64,000 nucleotides of DNA from the NCBI RefSeq assembly GCF_003431825.1, contig NZ_CP020083.1:558001-622000 (forward strand), in the 5' to 3' direction. This stretch comes from Blastomonas fulva (GTDB taxonomy: Bacteria > Pseudomonadota > Alphaproteobacteria > Sphingomonadales > Sphingomonadaceae). Shown piece after piece: positions 1 through 8,191 of this stretch (its first letter is position 1; each line of letters opens with the position of its first letter). The notes below the pieces were generated by a model. It made no database searches. It had not been told where the DNA came from and saw only the letters and a list, made by a program, of their open reading frames with translations. The position numbers were made by a program, and so were the translations under genes.

Positions 1-153
1 GCACGTCGCGACTGGCCCGACATGCCGACGGGGGCGATGAAGGCGGGCGACCGCCGCCAGAGCATCAATTTCGTGATGTACGACATTGCGGGCGAGCGCT
101 TCACACGGGTGCGCTCGGCCCGGTTCAGCTCGCAGCCGGGTCAGCCGACATGA
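1..153 (+). CDS. NTF2-like (SnoaL-type) protein, C-terminal fragment
   Basis: Only the last 50 codons lie in the window; the reading frame is open from base 1 and ends in TGA at 151-153. The residues (a GDRRQSINFVMYD stretch, then ERFTRVRSARF) line up with the C-terminal strands of the next protein (GDRYYINSCVVYD, then EYTRIRAGIFRREY), so the two look like tandem paralogues of the NTF2-like alpha+beta barrel fold. The stop overlaps the next start (ATGA), which implies translational coupling. Function unknown; NTF2-like folds serve as isomerases, dehydratases, hydroxylase subunits or ligand-binding modules. Confidence 0.7.
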   Translation, partial: ARRDWPDMPTGAMKAGDRRQSINFVMYDIAGERFTRVRSARFSSQPGQPT

Positions 154-551
154 CACAGGAAGACCGCTTTCGCGCGTATATGGCAGCGTTCAATGCCAGC
201 GACTGGGCCAATCTGGTGCCGCATTATTCGCCCGATATACGGCTGGTGATCGGCAGCGGGCGTGAGCTGATCGGACGCGATGCCATCGTCAAATTCTACA
301 CCACGGTCAAGGCGACGGCGCAGCGCACCATCGAGATCCGCAACTGTTTTGCCGATGGCAATGTGCTGGCCGCCGAGCTTGAATCCGAATTCGTCGCGCT
401 GCGCGATGCGCCGGACTTCGCGGTGCGCCCGATGATGAAAGGCGACCGCTATTACATCAACAGCTGCGTCGTCTATGATTTCGTCGGCAATGAATACACC
501 CGCATCCGCGCAGGCATCTTCCGCCGGGAGTATCGCCCGCTGAAGGCTTGA
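150..551 (+). CDS. NTF2-like / SnoaL-type small protein
   Basis: 133 aa, the usual size of a single NTF2-like cone-shaped domain. The N-terminal helix (EDRFRAYMAAFNASDW), the 'HYSPDIRLVIGSGRELIGRDAIVKFY' type segment and the final beta strands match the SnoaL/NTF2 pattern. The start at 150 overlaps the stop of the preceding paralogue, so the pair is probably one operon, possibly making a heteromer. No catalytic residue can be assigned with confidence. The only other such proteins in this window are the tandem pair at 30.1-30.9 kb. Confidence 0.75.
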   Translation: MTQEDRFRAYMAAFNASDWANLVPHYSPDIRLVIGSGRELIGRDAIVKFYTTVKATAQRTIEIRNCFADGNVLAAELESEFVALRDAPDFAVRPMMKGDRYYINSCVVYDFVGNEYTRIRAGIFRREYRPLKA

Positions 552-557
552 ACCTGT

Positions 558-581
558 CCGGCCCCTGCGCAGGCCGGGGCC
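558..581. terminator. GC-rich hairpin between convergent genes
   Basis: CCGGCC (558-563) can pair with GGCCGG (572-577), with an alternative GGCCCC/GGGGCC pairing. It lies 6 bp after the NTF2-like gene and before the 3' end of the convergent dnaB. There is no U-tract, so termination is inferred from position and shape only. Confidence 0.35.
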
Positions 582-632
582 TACAGATAATCGGAAGCAC
601 TCATACGCTGGTGCGATGTGGCGACCCTTTCC

Positions 633-2195
633 CTATTCCTCGAACCCGCCGGGCATATAATCCTCTCGGGCCAAGTCGCTGAACTTGGTGATCTCGCTTT
701 CGAAGCGCAGCTGGACGTTGCCGGTCGAGCCATGGCGCTGCTTGGCGACGATCACGGTCGCCTTGTTGGCGGTGGGGCTGAACTTGTCCTCCCACTCGCG
801 GTATTTCTGGTTGATCTCTTCGTCCGCGGCGGTCTTGGGGTCCATGATCGGGCCGTCGGGCTTGACCATCAGCCGGTAATACTCCTCGCGATAGATGAAC
901 AGCACGATATCGGCGTCCTGCTCGATCGAGCCGGACTCGCGCAAATCCGAAAGCTGCGGGCGCTTGTCCTCGCGGCTTTCCACCGCGCGGCTGAGCTGCG
1001 ACAGCGCCATCACCGGCACCTGCAATTCCTTGGCCAGCGTCTTCAAACCGCGGCTGATCTCCGAAATCTCGTTGACGCGGCCCTCGTTGCGGCCCGTGCC
1101 CTGCAGCAGCTGGAGATAATCGACGACGATGAAACCGATATCGTGCTTGCGCTTGAGCCTGCGTGCGCGGGCGCGCAGCGCGGCGATGGTGAGGCCGGGC
1201 GTATCGTCGATGAACAGCGGCAGGTCTTCGAGCTCCTGCGAGGCTGTCACCAGCCGCTGGAACTCGTTGCGCGCGATCTGCCCCATGCGCAGCTTTTCCG
1301 AGCTGATCCGCGATTGCTCGGCCAGGATACGCGTCGCCAGCTGGTCGGATGACATTTCGAGGCTGAAGAACGCAGTCTTTGCGCCGACATTCTTGTCGTC
1401 CTCGATCCCCGCCGCCTTGTCCAGCCGCCAGCGCGAGGCGGCGTTGAAGGCAATGTTGGTGGCGAGCGAGGTCTTGCCCATGCCGGGGCGCGCGGCGAGG
1501 ATCAGAAGATCGGACGGATGCAGGCCGCCGATCTTGGCGTTGAGGTCGGTCAGCCCCGTGGTCACACCCGAAACATGCCCGCCGCTGTTGAGAGCCTTTT
1601 CGACCATGCCGAGCGCAGCGCCGACCGCGACGTTGAAATGCACCGCGCCGCTGGTGTCGCCCTCTCCCTGCGCGACATTGTAGAGCGCGGCTTCCGCCTG
1701 CTCGATCTGGCCCAGGGGGTCGACCGCCTCGCTGGTGTCCATGGCCTTGTCGACCAGCGTCCGCCCGACCTGGATCAGCTCGCGCAGCAGCGCGAGGTTA
1801 TAGATCTGCTCGGCAAAGTCGCGCGCGCCGATCAGGCCGCCGGCATCGCCGGTCAACCGCGCGAGATAGCGCATCCCGCCAAGCTCGGCGAGACCTGCAT
1901 CGCTTTCGAAGAACGGCTTGAGCGTTACCGGGGTGACGGTGACGTTCTTGTCGATCAGCCGCATGATCTGCGCGTACAGCCTTTGGTGGACGCTTTCGAA
2001 GAAATGCTCCGCCTTGAGCCGCGCGCCAACCTCTTCCGCGATCCGGTTGTCGATCAGCAGCGCGCCCAGAAACGCGGCCTCCGCCTCGATATTGCGCGGC
2101 AGCTTGGCTTCGGGGGTGTCGCGCGCGATCGGGGCTGCGATCTGCGGCGGAAGCGCGGGAGGAGGAGCGGACTGGAGCAGGGTGTCTTGGGCCAT
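633..2195 (-). CDS. dnaB: replicative DNA helicase DnaB
   Basis: 520 aa from the chosen ATG at 2195 (MAQDTLL); an in-frame ATG two codons upstream (2201) is equally possible. The open frame extends further upstream, but the extra part does not resemble DnaB and would make the protein too long. The N-terminal domain (KLPRNIEAEAAFLGALLIDN, residues ~32-50) is typical of DnaB primase-interacting domains. The RecA-like helicase domain carries Walker A ARPGMGKTS (~235-243), a Walker-B-type IVVDYLQLL and a later arginine-rich loop. The hexameric helicase unwinds DNA at the replication fork and loads primase. It is divergent from the UPF0262 gene. Confidence 0.95.
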   Translation of the reverse strand: MAQDTLLQSAPPPALPPQIAAPIARDTPEAKLPRNIEAEAAFLGALLIDNRIAEEVGARLKAEHFFESVHQRLYAQIMRLIDKNVTVTPVTLKPFFESDAGLAELGGMRYLARLTGDAGGLIGARDFAEQIYNLALLRELIQVGRTLVDKAMDTSEAVDPLGQIEQAEAALYNVAQGEGDTSGAVHFNVAVGAALGMVEKALNSGGHVSGVTTGLTDLNAKIGGLHPSDLLILAARPGMGKTSLATNIAFNAASRWRLDKAAGIEDDKNVGAKTAFFSLEMSSDQLATRILAEQSRISSEKLRMGQIARNEFQRLVTASQELEDLPLFIDDTPGLTIAALRARARRLKRKHDIGFIVVDYLQLLQGTGRNEGRVNEISEISRGLKTLAKELQVPVMALSQLSRAVESREDKRPQLSDLRESGSIEQDADIVLFIYREEYYRLMVKPDGPIMDPKTAADEEINQKYREWEDKFSPTANKATVIVAKQRHGSTGNVQLRFESEITKFSDLAREDYMPGGFEE

Positions 2196-2331
2196 GCCCA
2201 TATATTCGCTGCGGACGCTGTGGCGCGCAAGGCACTGCGGCCAATAATCGTGTGGACAAGGCGCCGGACAGCGAGGCTGCCGGGTTTTTCCGCTTGCCCA
2301 GCCCCGGTGCATAGGCGAAAGACTGCGGCTT

Positions 2332-2814
2332 ATGTCCGATCCGCGCATCATCCATGTCCAGCTCGACGAGCAGACCATCCTGTGGCGAAACGCGGATATC
2401 GAGCAGGAACGGCGCATCGCCATTTTCGACCTGATCGAGGACAATTTCTTCAAGCCGCTCAAGCCCTATCCCGATGATTATGCAGGCCCCTTCCGGCTGA
2501 GCCTTGCGGTGTTCGAGGGACGGCTGGCGATCACCATCGCACGCGAGGACGGCACGCATCTCGAGACACTGGTGCTGGCGCTGGGCCGCTTCCGCCGCCC
2601 GATCCGCGAATATTTCGCGATCTGCGACAGCTATTACCAAGCGATCCGCAAGGCGACCGCGCAGGAGATCGAGACCATCGACATGGCACGGCGCGGCGTC
2701 CACAACGAGGCGGCCGAACTGCTGGTCGAGCGGCTGCAGGACAAGATCGAAATCGATTTTCCCACCGCAAGGCGGCTGTTCACGCTGATCTGCGTGCTGC
2801 ACATCAAGGGCTGA
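2332..2814 (+). CDS. UPF0262 family protein
   Basis: 160 aa, the usual length of UPF0262, a family of unknown function that is found mainly in Alphaproteobacteria. Recognisable blocks are ERRIAIFDLIEDNFF near the N-terminus, GPFRLSLAVFEGRLAI in the middle, and a C-terminal HNEAAELLVERLQDKIEIDF followed by ARRLFTLICVLHI. No signal peptide or membrane segment is visible, so it is probably cytosolic. It is divergent from dnaB and 11 bp upstream of the GH25-like gene. Family assignment is from memory of the conserved blocks; no function is inferred. Confidence 0.8.
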   Translation: MSDPRIIHVQLDEQTILWRNADIEQERRIAIFDLIEDNFFKPLKPYPDDYAGPFRLSLAVFEGRLAITIAREDGTHLETLVLALGRFRRPIREYFAICDSYYQAIRKATAQEIETIDMARRGVHNEAAELLVERLQDKIEIDFPTARRLFTLICVLHIKG

Positions 2815-2825
2815 TCAGCACAATC

Positions 2826-3518
2826 ATGCGGACATCCACCCTGAAACGCTGGACCATCGGCCTTGCGCTGCTCGCGCTGCTGCTCGCCGTGCTGGGCGGG
2901 CTGATCTGGGGCGGCATCACCGGATGGGCGCCCTCGCGCAAGGACTATCCGGTGCAGGGGCTGTACGTCAGCGCCAACGACGGCGATCTCGCCTGGCCGA
3001 CGCTCGCGGCAATGGGTGCGGATTTCGCCTATGTCCGCGCCAGCGCCGGGGGATCGACCCGCGATCCGCGCTTTGCCGCCAACATCAAGGGCGCGCGGCT
3101 CAGCGGAATGCGCTTTGGCCCGGTGCACGAATTCAGCCTGTGCGCGGGCGAGGCGCAGCAGGCCGAGCTGTTCATCACCACCGTGCCGCGCGACCCGGCG
3201 ATGCTGCCGCCGGTGGTCAGCCTGGAGCTTGACGAGGCCTGCAAGTCCCGTCCCGACCGCGCGATGCTGCTGGGCGAGCTCAACACGTTCTTGAACCAGA
3301 TCGAAAACCACAGCGGCAAGCCTGCGCTGCTGAGAATTTCATCGGAGTTCGAAAGCGCCTATCAGATCAGCGACGGGCTCGCCCGCACCGTGTGGCTGCT
3401 GGGCGATTTCGTCCCCCCCGATTATGCCGCCAAGCGCTGGGTGATGTGGCAATCGAGCAGCTTCTACCGGATCAACGGCGCGCCGCAGGGCGTGCGCTGG
3501 AATGTGGTGCGACCATGA
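2826..3518 (+). CDS. divergent GH25 (lysozyme-like) membrane-anchored protein
   Basis: 230 aa with an N-terminal hydrophobic segment (residues ~10-31), probably an uncleaved anchor placing the rest in the periplasm. The body follows the GH25 muramidase pattern: GLYVSANDGDLAWP (45-58) matches the GIDVSxxxGxIDW block, then GADFAYVRAS, LPPVVSLELD (127-136) at the DxE site, and MWQSSSF near the end. The canonical Asp of DVS is Tyr47 and the Asp of DxE is Ser132; Glu134, in the position of the catalytic acid, is kept. Activity may be altered or lost. The stop overlaps the start of cdd (ATGA). Confidence 0.7.
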   Translation: MRTSTLKRWTIGLALLALLLAVLGGLIWGGITGWAPSRKDYPVQGLYVSANDGDLAWPTLAAMGADFAYVRASAGGSTRDPRFAANIKGARLSGMRFGPVHEFSLCAGEAQQAELFITTVPRDPAMLPPVVSLELDEACKSRPDRAMLLGELNTFLNQIENHSGKPALLRISSEFESAYQISDGLARTVWLLGDFVPPDYAAKRWVMWQSSSFYRINGAPQGVRWNVVRP

Positions 3519-3961
3519 GTGACGAGACGACGACCCGCGATCTGCTGGAGGCGGCGCGCGGCGCGGCGCTGACCGCTTATGCGCCTTATTCGGGCTTTCA
3601 CGTCGGCGCAGCCTTCCGCTTCGACGATGGCACGGTGATCACCGGCAGCAATTTCGAGAATGCAAGCTATGGCCTTGCCATCTGCGCCGAGACGGCAGCG
3701 GCGATCGCCGCGAACCTGCAGGGACGCCGCACCGGGCTGGTCGAGGTTGCGATCATGGGCGGACCGCTGGACGCCGATGGCACCCTGGCGCCCACAGCCG
3801 CGCCGGTCACCCCATGCGGGCGCTGCCGCCAGGTGATGAACGAACTTGCACAACTGGGCGGGACCGATCCTGTCGTCTATTCGGGCCATGCCACCGGCTG
3901 GATCGAACACCGGCTCTCGGTGCTCTTGCCAGCCGCGTTCGGCCCGGCCAATCTGGAGTGA
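3515..3961 (+). CDS. cdd: cytidine deaminase
   Basis: 148 aa, matching homotetrameric short cytidine deaminases. The zinc site is complete: CAE (Cys57, Glu59 as proton shuttle) and PCGRC (Cys101, Cys104). The substrate block GSNFENASYG (44-53) is present. It converts cytidine and deoxycytidine to uridine and deoxyuridine in pyrimidine salvage. The start at 3515 is chosen because it begins the family N-terminus and overlaps the previous stop; the longer upstream frame is only a shadow of the GH25-like gene. dCTP deaminase follows after an inverted repeat. Confidence 0.93.
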   Translation: MSDETTTRDLLEAARGAALTAYAPYSGFHVGAAFRFDDGTVITGSNFENASYGLAICAETAAAIAANLQGRRTGLVEVAIMGGPLDADGTLAPTAAPVTPCGRCRQVMNELAQLGGTDPVVYSGHATGWIEHRLSVLLPAAFGPANLE

Positions 3962-3984
3962 ACCAGCAACCCTTACCCAACCCC

Positions 3985-4060
3985 GCTCAGCCTGAGCCTG
4001 TCGAAGGCAGCGCGCCCACGCCAGCCGCATAGCGGGGCCTTCGACAACCTCAGGCTGAGC
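3985..4060. repeat. intergenic inverted repeat (GAGCCTGTCGAAGG type)
   Basis: A 23-base left arm (3985-4007, GCTCAGCCTGAGCCTGTCGA and so on) is the reverse complement of a right arm (4038-4060) at 21 of 23 positions, with about 30 bases between. It sits between cdd and dcd. Such palindromic units are frequent in sphingomonad genomes (recalled); they may be REP-like dispersed elements and may also act as transcript ends. A degraded single-arm relative may lie inside the ygfZ gene near 53379. Confidence 0.85.
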
Positions 4061-4082
4061 GGATGCAGGAGATTTTTCAGCG

Positions 4083-4637
4083 ATGTCCATCCTTTCCGAC
4101 AAATGGATCCGCACCCAGGCGCACGACCACGCCATGATCGAGCCGTTCGTCGAGGCCCAGAGGCGTGATGGCTGCATATCCTATGGGCTTTCGTCCTATG
4201 GCTATGACGCGCGGGTGGCGGACGAGTTCAAGATCTTCACCAACGTCAATTCCTCGGTGGTCGATCCCAAGCAGTTCGATCCCGACAGCTTTGTCGACCG
4301 CAAGACCGATGTTTGCATCATCCCGCCCAACAGCTTCGCGCTGGCGCGGACGGTCGAGTATTTCCGCGTGCCACGCGATGTGCTGGTGATCTGCCTGGGC
4401 AAATCGACCTATGCGCGCTGCGGGATCATCGTCAACGTCACCCCGCTCGAGCCCGGCTGGGAGGGGCATGTGACGCTGGAGTTCAGCAACACCACCCCGT
4501 TGCCCGCCAGGATCTACGCCAATGAAGGCGCATGCCAGTTCCTGTTCCTCAAGGGCAACGAGCCGTGCGAGATCAGCTATGCCGACCGCGCGGGCAAATA
4601 TATGGGCCAGCGCGGCGTGACGCTGCCGAAACTGTGA
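4083..4637 (+). CDS. dcd: dCTP deaminase
   Basis: 184 aa, the normal family length. Diagnostic blocks are [13 protein letters not shown], the nucleotide-binding [11 protein letters not shown], and [18 protein letters not shown], which holds the catalytic Glu. The trimeric enzyme deaminates dCTP to dUTP, supplying dUMP for thymidylate synthesis. It follows cdd, so two cytosine-nucleotide deaminases are neighbours, though the inverted repeat between them may separate the transcripts. Confidence 0.96.
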   Translation: MSILSDKWIRTQAHDHAMIEPFVEAQRRDGCISYGLSSYGYDARVADEFKIFTNVNSSVVDPKQFDPDSFVDRKTDVCIIPPNSFALARTVEYFRVPRDVLVICLGKSTYARCGIIVNVTPLEPGWEGHVTLEFSNTTPLPARIYANEGACQFLFLKGNEPCEISYADRAGKYMGQRGVTLPKL

Positions 4638-4678
4638 TCCATAGAACACCGCAACCACAATCAAGCAGGAGAGAGCCG

Positions 4679-5863
4679 ATGTCGCCCAGAGAGAACCGCG
4701 AATTCGATGTGATCGTCTATGGTGCCAGCGGCTTTACCGGGCGGCTGGTCGCCGAATATCTGCAGAACACCTATGGCCAGGGCGGCGATGCGCCCAAATG
4801 GGCGGTCGCGGCGCGCTCGGCCGACAAGATGGCAGCGGTGCTTGCCGAAATGGGCCTTCCCGCCGACACGCCGGTGGTGGTCGCCGATGCCGACGCGCCC
4901 GAGACGATCGAGGCGATGGCCAGGCGCACCAAGGTCGTGCTGACCACCGTCGGCCCGTACCAGCTTTATGGCGAACCTCTGGTCGCCGCCTGCGCTGCCA
5001 ATGGCACCGATTATGTCGACCTGTGCGGCGAGCCTGCCTGGATGCGCCAGATGATCGACAAGTATGACGCCGCCGCCAAGGCCAGCGGTGCGCGCATCGT
5101 GTTTTCGACGGGTTTCGATTCGATCCCCTTCGATCTGGGCGTGCTGATGCTGCAGAAGGAATGCGTCACCCGCTTCGGCAAGCCTGCCCCTCGGATCAAG
5201 GGCCGGGTGCGGGCAATGCAGGGCACCTTCTCGGGCGGTACCGCCGCCTCGCTCAAGGCGACGATGGCCGCTGCTGCCAAGGATCCCGCGGTGCTGGGCT
5301 ATCTGGTCAACCCGTTCAGCCTGGCGGGCGGCTTCGAAGGCCCCGCCCAGCCCAAGGGCAACAAGCCCGAGCACGACGAGGCCCTCGGCAGCTGGGCCGC
5401 GCCGTTCATCATGGCGCCGATCAACACCAAGAACGTCCACCGCACCAACGCGCTGCTGGGTCACCCCTATGGCCAGGATTTCGTCTATGACGAGATGATG
5501 CTCACCGGTCCGGGCGAAAAGGGCGAGGCGATCGCCAAGCACCTCGCCACCACCGACATGATGGGCGGCGAAGGCGGCCCCAAGCCCGGCGAAGGCCCCA
5601 GCAAGGAAGAGCGCGAAAACGGTTTCTACGACGTGCTGTTCATCGCCGAGATGCCCGATGGCCAGGTTCAAACCTATGGCGTCAAGGGCGACAAGGACCC
5701 CGGCTATGGCTCGACCTCCAAGATGATCGCCGAAAGCGCGCTGTGCCTGGTGCAGGACGTGCCCGCAGGCGAAGGCGGCATTGTGACCCCGGGCGCGGTG
5801 CTGGGCGACAAGCTGGTTGCGCGGCTGGTGGCAAAGGCCGGACTGAGCTTCGCGGCGGAATGA
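4679..5863 (+). CDS. saccharopine dehydrogenase-like NAD(P)-binding oxidoreductase (trans-acting enoyl reductase family)
   Basis: 394 aa from ATG 4679, preceded by an AGGAGA ribosome-binding site at about 4667; the open frame upstream overlaps dcd and is discarded. The Rossmann motif is YGASGFTGRLVAEYL (residues ~13-27). It is followed by a saccharopine-dehydrogenase-type block (TTVGPYQLYGEPLVAACAANGTDYVDLCGE). The overall pattern matches the family that includes mycobacterial trans-acting enoyl reductases of polyketide lipid synthesis. The substrate here is unknown. No signal peptide is seen. Confidence 0.8.
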   Translation: MSPRENREFDVIVYGASGFTGRLVAEYLQNTYGQGGDAPKWAVAARSADKMAAVLAEMGLPADTPVVVADADAPETIEAMARRTKVVLTTVGPYQLYGEPLVAACAANGTDYVDLCGEPAWMRQMIDKYDAAAKASGARIVFSTGFDSIPFDLGVLMLQKECVTRFGKPAPRIKGRVRAMQGTFSGGTAASLKATMAAAAKDPAVLGYLVNPFSLAGGFEGPAQPKGNKPEHDEALGSWAAPFIMAPINTKNVHRTNALLGHPYGQDFVYDEMMLTGPGEKGEAIAKHLATTDMMGGEGGPKPGEGPSKEERENGFYDVLFIAEMPDGQVQTYGVKGDKDPGYGSTSKMIAESALCLVQDVPAGEGGIVTPGAVLGDKLVARLVAKAGLSFAAE

Positions 5864-5870
5864 TCAACGG

Positions 5871-5892
5871 ACCCTCCCCCTCGGGGGAGGGT
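5871..5892 (+). terminator. hairpin after the oxidoreductase gene
   Basis: ACCCTCCC (5871-5878) pairs with GGGAGGGT (5885-5892) around a 6-base loop, starting 7 bases after the stop codon. Only a short T run follows, so termination is probable but not certain. Confidence 0.6.
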
Positions 5893-5927
5893 TTGATGCC
5901 ATTGCTGCAGCTGCGAACAACAGATGG

Positions 5928-5957
5928 TTGAACTTTTCGCCAATTGGCGCATATAGC
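5928..5957 (+). promoter_or_regulatory. candidate sigma-70-type promoter with internal palindrome
   Basis: TTGAAC (5928-5933) and TATAGC (5952-5957) are 18 bases apart upstream of the phosphatase gene. The spacer holds the perfect 12-base palindrome CGCCAATTGGCG (5938-5949), a possible operator. No start site is known; this is read from consensus resemblance only. Confidence 0.4.
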
Positions 5958-6008
5958 AGCCGCTTGGGGCGACGCACGACACTGATCATTTGAAGAATCG
6001 AAAGCATC

Positions 6009-6782
6009 ATGCTCAAGGCCTTGCTGCGCAGAAAGCCGAAACCGGCTGCCCCGATCGATACCGCGAGACTTCCTGACGGTCGGCGTGTCTACGCGATCGG
6101 CGATGTGCACGGTCGCCGTGACCTGCTCGACCAGCTGCTCGACCAGATCGTCGCCGACGACCGCGCGCGCGGCGCCGCCGACACTCATATCGTGTTCCTT
6201 GGCGACTTGATGGATCGCGGCCCAGACAGCTCGGGCGTGATTGATCGCGCCATCGAGGTGTCGCAATCGCTGGGCGAAAACGCGCACTTCCTGATGGGCA
6301 ACCACGAAGAGGTGTATCTGGGCGCTGCCAGCGGCGACGAGAAGCTGGTGCGCTTCTTCTGCAAGATCGGCGGTCGCGAAACCATTCTGAGCTATGACAT
6401 CACGCCGCAGGACTATAACGAGCTGAGCATGGAAGAGCTCGCCGCGCGGATGCCGGCGCTGTTGACGCGCAGGCATGTCGATTTCGTGTCGGGTTTCAAG
6501 GATCGCATCGTGATGGGCGATTATGCCTTTGTCCACGCGGGCGTCCGCCCCGGCGTGCCGATCGAGGACCAGCGGCCCAAGGATCTGCGCTGGATCCGCG
6601 AGGATTTCATTATGGATGAAGCCCCGCACGACAAATTGATCGTGCACGGCCACACCATCACCGACGACGTCGAGGAATGCCCCAACCGCATCGGAATCGA
6701 TACCGGTGCCTATATGAGCGGCATGCTCACCGCGCTGTGCCTTGAAGGCGGTGAGCGCTGGTATCTCAAGACCGGACAATAG
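6009..6782 (+). CDS. PPP-family serine/threonine (or symmetrical) phosphatase, metallophosphoesterase
   Basis: 257 aa. All metal and phosphate motifs of the PPP fold are present in order: GDVHG (31-35), GDLMDRG, GNHE, HAG and HGHT. Prokaryotic members dephosphorylate phosphoproteins or, like ApaH, cleave dinucleoside polyphosphates; the length and spacing fit bacterial PrpA/B-type enzymes better than ApaH, but the substrate is not decidable from sequence. Cytosolic, with a basic N-terminus. It lies between a terminator and the M28 peptidase gene and probably has its own promoter. Confidence 0.87.
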   Translation: MLKALLRRKPKPAAPIDTARLPDGRRVYAIGDVHGRRDLLDQLLDQIVADDRARGAADTHIVFLGDLMDRGPDSSGVIDRAIEVSQSLGENAHFLMGNHEEVYLGAASGDEKLVRFFCKIGGRETILSYDITPQDYNELSMEELAARMPALLTRRHVDFVSGFKDRIVMGDYAFVHAGVRPGVPIEDQRPKDLRWIREDFIMDEAPHDKLIVHGHTITDDVEECPNRIGIDTGAYMSGMLTALCLEGGERWYLKTGQ

Positions 6783-6833
6783 CCGCCTTTAAGGTGCTTG
6801 CGCTGGCCGGAAACTTGGGCCAGCTTGGCCCGC

Positions 6834-8135
6834 ATGCACAAAATTACAACGCTGGTCGCAGCCCTGGCCCTGTTCACTGTCCCCGCGCACGCCGAGGTCG
6901 AGGCTGACCCGGCGCGGCTGCGCGCGGATGTCGAGAAACTGGTGAGCTTCGGCACTCGTCACACATTGTCCTCGCCCGACCATCCCACCCGCGGAATCGG
7001 CGCCGCGCGGCGCTGGGCGGCGGCGGAATTCGCGAAGATCGGCAAGGCCTGTGGCGGCTGCATCACCATCGAGCAGCTCGACCGGCGTTTCACCGGGCCG
7101 CGCGCACCCAATGGGGTGAATGTGGTCAACGTGCTGGGCGTGCAGCAGGGCAGCGGCGATCCCGATGACGTGATCATCATCTCCGCACACATCGACAGCC
7201 GGGTGTCGGACATCGCCGATTTCACCAGCGATGCCCCCGGCGCGAACGACGACGGATCGGGTGTCGCGCTGGTGCTCGAGGCCGCGCGGGTGCTGAGCAA
7301 GCAGAAATTCGCGCCCACCATCATCTATGCGGTGCTCTCGGGCGAAGAGCAGGGCCTGTGGGGTGGGCGGCTGATCGCGGAGACCGCCCGCGCGCGCGGC
7401 TGGCGGGTGCGCGCGCTGCTCAACAACGACATCGTAGGGAACACCGAGGGTCAGGATGGCCGCAAGGTCAGCGACCGGGTGCGGGTGTTCTCAGAAGGCA
7501 TCCGCGCGTCCGAATCGATGACCGAGGCGATGGCCCGGCGCGGCAGCGGGGGCGAGGATGACGGCCCATCGCGTGCGCTGATGCGCGCCGCACAGCGTGT
7601 CGGCAAGGCACGCGGCGACCTTGGCCTTGAAGTCTTCGGAGTGCGCAGGCCCGATCGCTTCAGCCGCGGCGGCGACCATCTTCCTGCGCTGGAGCTGGGC
7701 TATCCCGCGATCCGCTTCACCGTTGGCGTGGAAAATTACGACCACCAGCATCAGGACATCCGCCTGGAGGGCGACCGCAAGTTCGGCGACACCATCGACG
7801 AGATGGACTTTCCCTATCTCGCACGCGTGACCGCGCTCAACGTCGCGGTGATCCGCGAGCTTGCCAGCGCGCCAGCGGCGCCCGCCAGCGCGATGCTGGG
7901 AGGGGCGTTGAGCAGCGACACCCAGGTCAGCTGGGCCGAGGTTCCGGGGGCTGCGCGCTACAAGGTCTATTGGCGCAGGGCCGATGCCCGCGACTGGGAA
8001 CAATCGGCAGAAACCACCGATATCAAGATGACCCTGCCCGGCGTGATCGTGGACGATCACTTTGCCGGGGTGGCCGCGATTTCGGAAAGCGGCGCGGAGA
8101 GCGCGATCACCTTTGCGGGCCTGCCGCCCCGGTAA
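6834..8135 (+). CDS. secreted M28-family zinc aminopeptidase
   Basis: 433 aa from ATG 6834, chosen because it opens a clean signal peptide (MHKITTLVAALALFTVPAHA). The co-catalytic two-zinc site of M28 is visible: AHIDSR (His, with the conserved Asp two residues on), GANDDGSG (bridging Asp), SGEEQGLWG (catalytic Glu pair), NNDIVGNT (Asp) and GGDHLPAL (His). The C-terminal ~90 residues (VSWAEVPGAARYKVYW and on) resemble a fibronectin-type-III-like beta domain. Likely a periplasmic or exported aminopeptidase acting on peptides. Confidence 0.88.
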   Translation: MHKITTLVAALALFTVPAHAEVEADPARLRADVEKLVSFGTRHTLSSPDHPTRGIGAARRWAAAEFAKIGKACGGCITIEQLDRRFTGPRAPNGVNVVNVLGVQQGSGDPDDVIIISAHIDSRVSDIADFTSDAPGANDDGSGVALVLEAARVLSKQKFAPTIIYAVLSGEEQGLWGGRLIAETARARGWRVRALLNNDIVGNTEGQDGRKVSDRVRVFSEGIRASESMTEAMARRGSGGEDDGPSRALMRAAQRVGKARGDLGLEVFGVRRPDRFSRGGDHLPALELGYPAIRFTVGVENYDHQHQDIRLEGDRKFGDTIDEMDFPYLARVTALNVAVIRELASAPAAPASAMLGGALSSDTQVSWAEVPGAARYKVYWRRADARDWEQSAETTDIKMTLPGVIVDDHFAGVAAISESGAESAITFAGLPPR

Positions 8136-8191
8136 TTTCGCACTGGCGCAGCGCCCTGTTCATAGAGCCTGGGAAGGCGTAGGGAGACCGC

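Noticed and set aside
633..2462. DnaB extended to 609 aa (start 2462)
   Set aside because: The extra N-terminal part does not resemble DnaB and overlaps the divergent UPF0262 gene.
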